Made by a program: the position numbers and the translations under genes. Source: Sclerurus mexicanus (taxonomy: Eukaryota > Chordata > Aves > Passeriformes > Furnariidae). Taken from it: a DNA stretch of 64,000 nucleotides. Below, one piece after another: positions 1-10,760 of this stretch. Position 1 is the stretch's first letter; each line of letters opens with the position of its first letter. The notes beneath the pieces are model-generated. The model was not told the origin of the DNA. It worked only from the letters and a program-made list of their open reading frames with translations, and ran no database searches. Location: contig VWZF01004872.1 of NCBI GenBank assembly GCA_013396755.1, positions 620,001-684,000 of the forward strand, read 5' to 3'.

Positions 1-1493
1 AAGTATTTGCAATAAAACATCTGGTTATGATAATCTTTGTCCTCTATTACCCTTAATAGCATTTTCAGAGGTGCTGCCCTAGGGAGCTGTACAAGTCCTG
101 ACATTTAAAAATCAGTCATTTGATATTTGGAATTACTTAGAAGTAGCCTAACAGCAGCTCACATAAAGGTTGTGTATGCATGCAAGTGCATAGCCTTTCT
201 TCAAGACACCTCTTAGTTTTTTTCTGAGCCACAATATTTTCCGTACTTGAAGTCCTATAATATCAAGTTCACATTCAAGATTTAACCTGTCAGTGAAAGA
301 AATGTTAATTGCTTGCAAGTTACATTATCTGCTGGCTGTTCAACTTCATTTACTACACATGCTGATATGTGAAAGCCTGGACTGCACGACAGTCCACTGC
401 AACACCTCCAGGACTTTGCAAAGCCTGTTTGGATATAGTATTAATTCACCAGAAACCGGTCAGTTCTGGACTTCCATTCTTTTTTGTATATGTCAAAAGT
501 AGTTTTTAAATAAAGTTCAAGCCTTGCAGTGGTTTACAAAACAGAAAAGCACAGTTATGTCCACTGTACAGATCATATATTGAGGCCTCAGATATACATG
601 AGCTGTGCAATAGCACCAAGTAGATCAATACTAAAATGGGAAGAGAACTTTCTCTGTTTATTTTAACTAGTGTGTTATTCAACAAATTACCTTGCCACTT
701 TTTAGTTGCTTCAAGACTTACAATTGTCACTTAGTCTCCCAGTTTAAAACACCTATTTTAAATGCATTTTATGAAAGCATAAGTAACATTAACATGAAAT
801 TGAAACAGATCTTTTGTTTGTTTGTTTGTTTTTTGAGAAAGAGCAATACATTAATTATTACTTAATGTTGCTTTCCAGACAGAAGGCAGAGAGTACTGTC
901 TAACTTCATATTTAGCTTTCTCTTACTGGAAATTTGCCAATTAAGACTTCTCTTCCTTGCATTATTTTAAGGTTCTTTTAAGAGCCAACTGAATTAGCAC
1001 AAGGTCTCCAAGTGGGATGACAATCTATGCTGACAGTTAAATGCTGAATTATTCTTGTTTCTCAGCTTTAAAAAAAATGGAAAGAACTGAAATGGCAATG
1101 ATAACTTCATATTACATGAGATAAAGTGAATTATGTTCACATTTGCTCTTCAGTGCACAGACCATAACACATCTTGTTTCAAAATCAGAGCCATTTTAGA
1201 TCAATTGCAAGACATTGCCTAATATTGCCACATTTGGCAACAAAGTATTGCCATCACATTTTTTCCCTCCCTACTGTGTTTTGAAAGCCAAATCAACGAC
1301 AGAAAGCAAGTTGACAGGTAGCACCCACCTTCAGAAAAGAGCATAAGTCATCCCATGATGAGCTATTGGATGTCACTGCTGGACTGTTTTTGGTGCCCAG
1401 ATGAGTTAGGCCAAAGCTATCTGGTTTGGTTTGCAGTTATATTGCCACACTGCAGACCTATCTGAGTCATCTTTCCTTGTTTAGCCTCAGGCC

Positions 1494-1514
1494 CTGCTAT
1501 GGTGGCCATAGCAG
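1494..1514. other. Perfect 9-bp hairpin with 3-nt loop
   Basis: CTGCTATGG at 1494-1502 is followed by TGG and then by its exact reverse complement CCATAGCAG at 1506-1514. The stem is too short for a microRNA precursor, and pairing does not clearly continue outward. Function unknown; such a hairpin can occur by chance. Confidence 0.6.
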
Positions 1515-3577
1515 AATACCCAAAAGTACAGTTGTTTTAAACTAAATTACAATGACAGACCCTTTATCAGACTACAGAAGAACCCAGAGAGGCAATAGAG
1601 TTGTAGCCTAGCTAGTCTTTATAGAAATGTAGGTCAAGATTTAATGAACTAATTTTTAACAAGAGCAAAATAATTTTTGTAATTTTTATTGGTTCTTTTA
1701 ATAACCATTGCCACTGATTGTGGGCTGGGCTTCTTTCTTATTATTCCTGTGAGCAAAGATAAAATAAAGCCTTCAGAAAAATACAATGCAATGGAATAAC
1801 TGTACAGTGAATACAGACATTTCCAAAACAACAAAAAAATAAAACTCAAAAAGAACCTGATCCCTGTCCCTACTGTGAGCTGATTTATCAAGCCTTATAT
1901 AGTAAGAAACAGTCAGAGAAAAACAGAAAACACTTTTAAAGGACTATTGTTGCAATCCCAATTGAAGCAAAACATTCCAAGAGGAAAAGTTTCCTGCTGT
2001 CATCATACACCTTTTCAGCAATCTGAAAGTGAAGCTATTTAGAAGAATGAGAACAGCTGTCATTTCCCCATTCCTGTTCCCTTGATTCATGTGTCTAGAT
2101 GACTCATGATAAGAAATCCACATATTTGAAAAGGCCTTTTTTATGACTATGAACAAACTACTTGCCATACCACAGAGACTTCAGAATTCCAGAGAGACCA
2201 AAATTTCCAGCGTCCCATTTATTTTGCAAATCCCTGCACCAAAACTCTGCAGCATCCCCTCAGATTCCTGCAGTACTCATTTTTCTGCTGTGCATCAGTG
2301 AACACTTCACTAGCTGCACCTTTCTCCATCAGAATGAAATGAACATGGAGAAAACTTCCAAATCACCAAAATGCAAAACGAATTTTTCTTTTTCCCCCCA
2401 CTTCTGTTTAGATCTACTGCCGCGGGTGCTTGCAGAAATCATTACATGATCATCCAAGTAAAATAGTTAAGAGACATGATGAAGCTGCAGTCACTGTAGG
2501 AGGAAGAGCTTGAGCAGCCTCTCAGCTTTGACTATTTTCCTCCACATCCTTGCTCCTTTGCCTCACACTAGAAGATAAACATCATGTTTTATAGATTCCT
2601 CTTTATGAAAAAAAATTGTGTATATTTTTTCCAGAATATCTTGAAATTTTAGTATTCTGAAAGCCTATTTGGTATCTATTTCCAAGAATGACAAAGCAGG
2701 ATCAGTCCAGAATAGAGATGTCTTGTGTATTCACCTGGAGCAGTGGCTAGCAGCTCATCAACACTCTGGGATTGGCTGTATGGCTTTTATCAGAGCCAGG
2801 AAAGGTGCTGAGTCTGTTTCTATAGGGTTGAAAAAAATTTCAATTTCAGAAGATATTAAACACCTAGTCCCACTTCTTAGGTGCATTCTGGTCAGAAGAA
2901 AGGAATTGTGCAAAGTATTAGAAAAGAGTCAAGTTGAATGTTCTTGGAGAAGACTCTTGCCCCAGTCACACAACAGAGGAAGCTTTACACACACCACTTA
3001 TCACTGTAAAAATTCTTGCATGAGAGCAGGCACTAAGGAATGGAGGCACAACTAACAAAAGTTTAGATATTTTGCAAAGGGCAGAGAAGACCAAAGCTAA
3101 CAGGTAGCCCAAGCACAGCACTCCTCCAGGACTCTCTTTTCAGTCAGAGGAGAAAAGAGCATGAAAATATTCTGAATACAATCTAGATGCTTTTTCTTAA
3201 TCAGATTACTTGGAAGCTTTGTTCAACCAGAGTCTAGTAGTTAGACACCAATCTCTGTCTAGCCTCTACTAAAGTGTATTATTCTTTTTCTCATAATCTT
3301 TCCCTAGTACACACCTTCATTTTTCATAATTATTTAAACGGATTTTATCTTTGTTAACTCTTCAAGGCACTCTACAGGTATATTTGTATTTCAGAACTTC
3401 TCTGGAAATCAGTAGGATGCCAGTAGCCTCTACATCCCCCTGAAGGCAGACAGCATGGTGAAATAACACCCCTGGCTGATAACACACACATTCAGAGCAA
3501 GCAATGTTGCACACAACCCTTACCACCTGGTTTGATCCATGAAGAATAGCACTAACTGGCAAATTTTGTTGGTGTCA

Positions 3578-4168
3578 TTAAGCTGAGCCTTGAGAACTGG
3601 CCAAGCTATAGAAACTACACAGAAGTATGTAATTGGTTCTTCCCTCGGGGAAATACCTTAATTTGATTAGTGTTGAACCCACACTATTTTCAATAGCTAT
3701 TACTAGCCATGTGGGAAAAGGGCCTGCTGTGCACAGGTGGCTTGGACATCTCTTCATGCTTTCAGGACCTCTGTTTATGCCAGTGAGACAGTGACATAAT
3801 CTATTAGAGGCACGGAAGTGATTCAAATTAATTTTCTCTGGGCTAGCAAAGCCACTTAATTTAGTCTTGTGAGGAAAAAAACAAGAACTTGTGTCAAAAA
3901 TATCTGAGGCTGCAGAAGCTGGGCAAAGGAGTTCAGGGCTCTTTAACAAGATGCTGCTTGGAAGAGCTTTGCTGGTTTGGATTTTACTGTCCCAATGTGA
4001 TAGGGGAAAAAAAAAAAAAAGCTTATTTAAGCTCCTTTCTTCACCACCACCATCCCCCTTCCAGCCTCTGTGTTGGAAGACAACTTTTTCCAGAACCCTT
4101 TTTTTCCCAGCCATATTAGCAGTCACCTCGGTCCATACCTCTGCTACCAATACACTAGAAAATACCAT
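3578..4168 (-). other. Unrecognised 196-codon open frame, probably not a gene
   Basis: This is the longest open frame in the window. The predicted product starts MVFSSVLVAEVW and has no domain, signal peptide or repeat that I recognise. A run of phenylalanines near residue 52 is simply the reverse reading of the A tract at 4007-4020, so its length depends on a homopolymer. The opposite strand is also open for 143 codons (3891-4322), which suggests a stretch low in stop codons on both strands rather than selection on a protein. No promoter, splice sites or poly(A) signal tie it to a transcript. Confidence 0.15.
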
Positions 4169-5890
4169 GAAGATTAAGACAAGTATGCCTGCAGTTACAG
4201 TTTCTACTAAAAACTCACTGTTCTCTGAATTTCAAAATAGAGTAAAATATAAAAAAGTTTTCAAGGCAGAAATCATCGCAGCTAACCTATCTGCCATCAC
4301 AGTCCCAAGGAGAAGTAGATAAAATATGACCTCAGGCCGTGGTTCACACGTATCTTCAGTGCAAATAAGCAACAACTTTCAAGTCTGCAAAATCACAATG
4401 CTCCCCAGTTCTATGCAGACCTATGTTCAGGCTTCCAAACATGTTTCTCGTCTCCTTCAAGTCTCATACTTTTAGTAATAACTCTGAAAAATTACTCTGA
4501 TTCAAGATCTAGTATCTTCCACTACCTTTTTTTGTAGTTTTTTTTAGTCTCTCATGCTGAAATTCTCCTTTACCTCTGGATGGATTACATCATTTCAACT
4601 AATAGCAAGAAGATTAATGTTATAGGAGAGAACTGTAGTTGAAACTATTTACAAAACTAAGTCCAGCTGGGGAACTCAGCCCTTAAAAACAAAGCCAGAC
4701 ATTGAACAAGTAAACTTAAGAGCCACAAGACACTGCGACAGAACATCCATGTCAGTATTCTTTAGTGTTGCACTCACAGTAATTATTTTTCATGCAAAAC
4801 AATTTAAAAATTATTTAACTGGAAAAACACTAGTTCATGGAGAGAAATTGTATAAAAATACCAATCAGCTTGCCTCCCTCCTGCTGCAGGAGAACCCAAG
4901 GGGCCAAGAAAGTGGCCAGCTCTTACAGAAAAAGGCCATTTGTTCTCTTGTGAATCTCTGACTGTGGATTTCTACATGCTCCCTGGTCATTCCTCTTTCC
5001 TGCATTAACATCTGCCTCAAATTAGGGAGCACCGCTGAGAGAAGCCTTTGACTCCCTGCACGAGTTGCCCAGAAAAGGCCTTATAACCAGAAAGAACAAA
5101 CCACAGCAACTTGTCGGATGGAGCCTGCTGGGCACCACACACAAGGGAAAACAGCACAGGGGATATTTTGACTTCCCCAAGCATGATACCTCATTTCTTT
5201 TGCATCAGGCAAAAGCGCTTGCTTACACTGCAACTGCTGCTTATACTGCCAGTTGCAGTGCAGAGCCCAGATACTGATTTCTACTGCTGTTGCTGCTTAA
5301 GAAGTTTCCTGGCTTCAGAAAGAGCTTCATACAATTCTTTAACGATTTCTATTAGTAAATATTCATTTATTCTTAGGTCCTAAGTTAAACAAACAAGGAA
5401 TTCATCCAGTGTGCTGAAAAATAAGCTCTCTCACTGAACTGAAGCCTCTTAATACTACTCTTGACCATCAACCTTTCCCCTATCCCATTTTTGTAGTAGG
5501 GTTTCACAGTCCATTCTTATAAGCTGCTGAAGCTTCATCTACTCCACCGGGGGGTAAATGAGAGTCAGGAAGGTTTATTTGCGAAATGTGGCATTGAACT
5601 ATATTGCTATAATTTTGTGAAAGAGCACAGGGATATGTTCTAGTGTCTTCTGTGTTCTGATTCATCTATGACAGGACTGGAAACCAAACAGAAATACTCT
5701 CCATGGAACACTACAGCACTAAGGTAAATACAATGGGGCAGACAGCTGAATCCTGACCTCCTTTTGTACCAAGTTCTCCACTCCTCTTTTTTTTTTCATT
5801 ATGATATTTTTACAATGTCATGTCTTGATAAAGGGGAAACTCTTCACCCAATATTATTCTGAAACATCATCTTTTTCCTATTACTATATA

Positions 5891-5972
5891 GTTGCCATAA
5901 CAACTTGATGCAATATCTTATTAAATAATCATTCTCTGCATCCTTTTTAACATTTTTAGTTGTCATGACAAC
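5891..5972. promoter_or_regulatory. Pair of RFX X-box-like palindromes
   Basis: GTTGCCATAACAAC (5891-5904) and GTTGTCATGACAAC (5959-5972) lie 68 bp apart, start to start. The second is a perfect 14-bp palindrome. Both resemble the X-box bound as a dimer by RFX transcription factors (consensus near GTTRCCATGGYAAC), with one or two differences in the central or right half-site. The surrounding 5820-6060 is AT-rich single-copy DNA. Site identity is inferred from the motif only; an enhancer role is a guess. Confidence 0.35.
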
Positions 5973-6060
5973 ATGGATTTTATTTCAGACCTACCTCCCA
6001 ACATTCTTTTATGTGTTTTGGTTGCTTTGAATGAAATCAGATGCAGTCGTCACTAAAAAG

Positions 6061-9000
6061 AGCAAAAGGAAATCTGATGCAGCGCCCAGAAAAAAAAAAC
6101 ATCTTTTTGGAAAAATGTCCTAACACTGTAGTATATCACACAACTAGGTCTTTTCCTGATGTATGCATGTTTACTTTAACAAAAAAACTCAATGCAAATA
6201 CTATGTTTTAAAACTGAATGCATAGAATGGAGCTATATAAACATCCAGCATTCTGTCTAAAAATAAGCAATAGTTATTGATTTAGAAAGATAATAGAATT
6301 GTTTAAACTAAGGTAGGTATGCTTTCAATTTATAGCTTATAGTAGAATATTGGCTTCAACCTCTCCTGACCTACAGCTAAATCAGATATTTAGGTTAGGC
6401 CAGAGTGCTATCAAAGCATAATATCGTTATTTTTCACTCAAATACAACATTAATCAAGAATCATTCTAAGCTTCAATGGGGAAAAGAAATGTTGTGGCAC
6501 TCCGATACCACTCTAAGCTGTATGCAGTACTGGAGATTTACACTTATTTTTTATGAGATGGTTGTCATGAAATAGTGAGCTAATGTAAAAAAAGCTTCCA
6601 AGTCACTGTCCCTTTTGCTCTTCAATGTCAGTAGAGAGCTTACAAACTATAAACTGAGATTTGTAATTTACAGTATCACAAGCAGTAAATTTACTTCTCT
6701 CATACAGAATAGACAGATCATGAAGTTCACCGTGGAAATAACTGTTCATAGAGATGTCAGACCAAAGACTGAACAAGTTCTTGTCTCTTCCATTGACAGC
6801 AATACAAACCCTGTTACCTGGAACCTACTTGTCTCCTTCTGAAAGGAGTGTTACTACCTTACCGCTTGAAGTGCTCAACTCTTTGCAGCTGTCTGAATTG
6901 TAAAAGTCAGAGCAATATTTACGAGCTGTGAAAAACTTAAGATCAGCTCAAAAAGATTTCCAACCACTTCCTATCACACATCATAATATGTTTTATGCAT
7001 TTGCAGTCCTTACAAATGTTTTCTCAACCACAGGAAATATTTTAGCTTTCCCTGAATATTTTAAGCTTCTTTTCCCACAGTGTGAAACTTAGAGTCATCC
7101 AAAGTGCAACATGTGATTTCTAGGCTGCAGTAGCTGTAATAATAGGAATGGTGAAGTACATGTATAATTAGGGAGATGGAGATTATGAATTTTAGAGAGA
7201 TCGATCTTAATTTCTCCTTTATTGCTTGTGTGGATTGGTATCATGTGTGTTGTATGCACATGCAGCTTGACTCCCTCTAACATTTTCTTCAGTTCTAATA
7301 AATCCTATTACTTGGGCATCCTATTATGGATCTGATGTTTCTGTCTAAACATCCTACTTCAAAAGTACATAGCAAAAGCAAAAACTTAGAAGGGGATTGT
7401 CTGCTTTTCATAAATATGGAAAAATAATTTATCTGAAAAATAATGCTGAAAAGACTAAAACAGAGTAAAAGAAGAAGGTATGGAAAGTAATGAACAGATC
7501 AAATATCTTAAACTTTTTCTTAGCACAAGAGCTAAGCAAAAACCTTTTGTATTAATTGAGAATTTATTCAGGAACAAGATGAATATGAATGCCTCTCATT
7601 AAGAAATGCAGTTGCTCTAATTTTCTCTTAAAGGAAACAAATGTTCATATTTTTCTGCGTTTTATATTGGGATAAAAGGACTTGATAAGAACACTTACCC
7701 GTACAAAAGTACTCTGCTTCTCCTCAAACACATTTGTATGACCTTATTTTTCAAGTATCAGCATTCTTATCGATGAAAATCCAGTTTCTATGTGTTACTG
7801 TTTTAACTAGGTGATAACCATAATTCCCAAAGTCAGTTTCCTTTCAAATCATCAGTATCTGCTCAGATTTTTATTTAGTGTTTCAAATAGGAATCACTGC
7901 CTTTTTAATTTATAAGGGTACAGATCTTCAGTCATCACTTCTGCAAAAGAATTCATGGCATAGGATGATGGAAAGTATTTCTCATTTTTACATATTTAAG
8001 TTTCAAATATGAGATTTTTGCATGAACATTTTTTATCTCCTGCCATACTAAATCAGGTTATCTGTTTTAATGAGTCCAAAAAGAACACAACAAAAAAGAG
8101 AAACAAAAAAAAAAAAATTGATCAAGAAGAAAGAAAAGTCTCCCTGTTTTCTTCACAAAACATTCTCATGAAATAAAACTGAAATACAAGTTACAACTAC
8201 AAAGTTTACATACTTCAATTGCATTTAGTAATTAGAAGAAAATCTGGAATACCTACTAGTGTTTTCCACTCAGAAGTATTAGAATCCTGGTTCAAGCAGA
8301 TTTGCAGAGCCTCTTGGAGTAGCCAGCTCTGAAACTGGCTGTTTAAAAGTACCTGACAAAAAGTTTTACACAATTCTCACAGTACCAGCTTGTTGACTGC
8401 AGCATATCAAATGCTGGAGACAGGAAATTATTTTTAGATAGATATTTTATTTCCTCCTATAACAAACAGAATTGGAAAAATAATAGAATTTTTTAAAAAC
8501 AGACAAATTTAAAAAGTCTACATTATCCATAAGCATTTACATATGCTTGTGCCTGTGGGTACTTTCTGCATGTTGAAAGGACAGACTAAATATCATGTCT
8601 AAGAATAAGTGGTTAACTAGTCCTGCCTCCTGCAATACTCTAGTTCACTTTCAAGTGCTTATTAACAGAAATTATACAAAACAACTGGGGAAAGGGGTGC
8701 CCACAACGAATAGGTGGGTCCACTATAACAAACAGTTGTAATTGTTCAACAGCATAGTTTGATTCTACAGTCTTTGATACCACTGCGTGGCCTCCCTCTC
8801 AAAATTTCCATCTTTGGACACGCACCATAGCACAGATAAGAAGGGGGAGGAGGGGAAAACGAAAAAAAAATTAGACAAACAAAAGGCAAGCAACACAACA
8901 TCGGCAGATGACTTAGATATTCAACAAGTCTAAGGAGCTGCCTACCTATTTTATGGGCTGCTCTAAATTGTGTCAGCCACAATAAGGTCCAGCACAACAG

Positions 9001-9509
9001 TTTGGCAAGTGGAGACTGCCAGACTGCACCAGTAGTACAGCAATAACCCTTCGCTTTCCAACCATTCTTGACACCTACAACTCACTGGAGTACACCTCAA
9101 AAACAGAAAAAACGTATAAGTTGCCTGCTTAGCCAATGTTTATTGCATCTTTTTGCTGCTGTAGAAGCATACAAGGAACCCAGGAATTGCCAGAGACTCA
9201 CTTAAGGTAGTTTCTCAATAACACTGCTTGACAACTGCTCAACCAAACAGCTGGAGACATAAAAGCACACAGTCCTATTCCCACCCATCCAGAACAAAAC
9301 CAAAACAGTGACTTCCAATGATGGTGAGGCACACTTTTGATAAACAGAGGCAGGCATTAGCATGTGTTGGGGGTAAGAGGAAAGAGGAGGGCCACTTCAT
9401 GCCCGAGAAAGGCATCTGAAGAAAAGAAGGTGCACGTGGGACAGAGTCCATGTCATTAGCCCCTATAAATGACTTCCAAAAGTGAGAACACAAAATATAA
9501 GTATGAAAA
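6061..9509. other. Single-copy AT-rich DNA, no gene seen
   Basis: All open frames are under 100 codons and none resembles a known protein. I see no repeat family, only poly-A runs (for example 8105-8117). Probably intron or intergenic sequence. Confidence 0.6.
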
Positions 9510-9633
9510 AGGGATTTTCTGGGTCCTCTCCTAGCAACCCTGAGTAACATGCTCTAGGGAATCCAACTTAAGCAACAAGATTGAACTAGGTGACCCACAG
9601 AGGTCCATTCCAACCTTAGCCATTCTGTGATCT
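9510..9633 (+). mobile_element. CR1 LINE 3' fragment
   Basis: The segment follows the 3' end of avian CR1 elements: a diverged 'ctgctctaggg' portion near 9549, a diverged 'ttggactagatgatc' portion near 9578, then CAGAGGTCCATTCCAACC and CCATTCTGTGAT at the end. CR1 copies are usually truncated at the 5' end, and this one keeps only the tail. It ends near 9633, next to a short TG repeat. The 5' limit is approximate. Confidence 0.8.
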
Positions 9634-9636
9634 GCT

Positions 9637-9651
9637 TGTGTGTGTGTGTTA
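9637..9651. repeat. Short (TG)n microsatellite
   Basis: About six TG units directly follow the CR1 tail. CR1 3' ends normally finish in short tandem octamers, so this may have grown from that tail. Confidence 0.6.
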
Positions 9652-9839
9652 TGCAGCAAAACCCTGTCATTTCCAGGCAATACCCACAGCAGTACCTCTG
9701 TGAAGCATAATGGATCATAAAACACAGCTCCTGGTCACATCTTTTCCCAGACAGCTAGGAAGATAACTTACTTAGAGAGACAGAAATCTTTCTGGGGCAA
9801 TTTGCTTGCATTATTTGTAATAATGCAGAACACCATTAC

Positions 9840-10220
9840 ATCCGGTTACCCCATTTCCATTGAAAACAATGGCTTTTGCTCACAGTGAGCAGAGCCAATA
9901 TTATTATTATTATGCAGAATCACATTCTGTGTCATGGCAACTGAGAATTTAATATTGTAGTACTGGAGTTTTTTTTCCAATGAACTGATTGACTGCTTTG
10001 ATAACAGTATTAATTATACCATTGGCAGAACTGCAATTAAATTAACATGATCACAATTTACCATTGACCAATATCAAGCAATTTACTTCAGACAACTGCC
10101 AATTAGTTGGTTATCAAAAAACACCCTCCAGAGACATGATTTGCAAGTTCAGCTGTTAATCTAATTGAAGCGGAACAAGTAGTGCCATTACTTATCAAAC
10201 ATTATGTGGTCTAGCAGGTC
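9840..10220. promoter_or_regulatory. Possible conserved noncoding element with homeodomain motifs
   Basis: The block has no repeat character and is dense in homeodomain-type cores: TTAATTA near 10010, AATTAAATTAA near 10035, CCAATTAGTTGG at 10099-10110 and TTAATCTAATTG near 10158. It also contains the interrupted palindrome GCTCACAGTGAGC (9878-9890) and a short ATT repeat at 9900-9913. This composition resembles vertebrate developmental enhancers, but AT-rich DNA yields such cores often. Conservation cannot be seen from one sequence. Confidence 0.2.
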
Positions 10221-10599
10221 ACTTATGCCCTTTGGACATCTTGGAGCCTTCACTTTTTACCTCCAAGGTGATGTGAAGGGAGAGGCTACAGTAAGTACTA
10301 TCAGCTTCATCTCTGTTAGAAAAGCAAAACTTATCCCCACTTATACATTCAGCTGCTGGTACGTTTTACTGTAAAACAATTCAAAATACATGGGGAAATG
10401 AATATAATGCTACTGATCGAAGACCATAGGGCAATTCACAGGGAGTATTCTGTTCAGTATTTATTTTGACCCAAAGTACAATTGAAAGAATGTTGATGTT
10501 TTATAAAACTTACATACTTTTATGTTTTTCATGCAGAGCTTTTAGAAAAGCAAAAATAATTTTCTACCTCAGAATAACAAGTTTTACTGATTCTACTAT

Positions 10600-10760
10600 G
10601 GGTTTGGGGTTCTACTATATGTTTGGGGTTTCTATTTTGGGTTTGGTTTGGGGTTTTTTTGGTTTGGCATTTTTTTTTGGGGGGGGAAGTTGTTTTGTTT
10701 TTGGTCTTGGGTTGGTTTTTTGTGGTTGTTTTTTTCTTGCTGTTGTTTTCAGGGGGGGTT
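10600..10760 (+). repeat. G/T-rich low-complexity tract
   Basis: The plus strand is almost entirely G and T, with repeated GGTTTGGGG-like words and G runs at 10600-10602, 10606-10609, 10625-10628, 10639-10641, 10650-10653 and an eight-G run near 10679-10686. Loops between some runs exceed seven bases, so a quadruplex is possible but not by the strict rule. The 99-codon open frame across it is an artefact of the composition. Confidence 0.7.

Larger units (their letters stand above)
1..5810. other. Single-copy AT-rich DNA, no gene seen
   Basis: No open frame here resembles a known protein family and no repeat family was recognised. The stretch holds a short perfect hairpin at 1494-1514, homopolymer A and T tracts (for example 4007-4020) and one unusually long open frame at 3578-4168, each listed separately. 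It reads as intron or intergenic sequence. Confidence 0.6.

Noticed and set aside
2669..3055. 128-codon open frame as a gene
   Set aside because: By a rough stop-frequency estimate about one such frame is expected by chance in this window; no domain, promoter or splice context.
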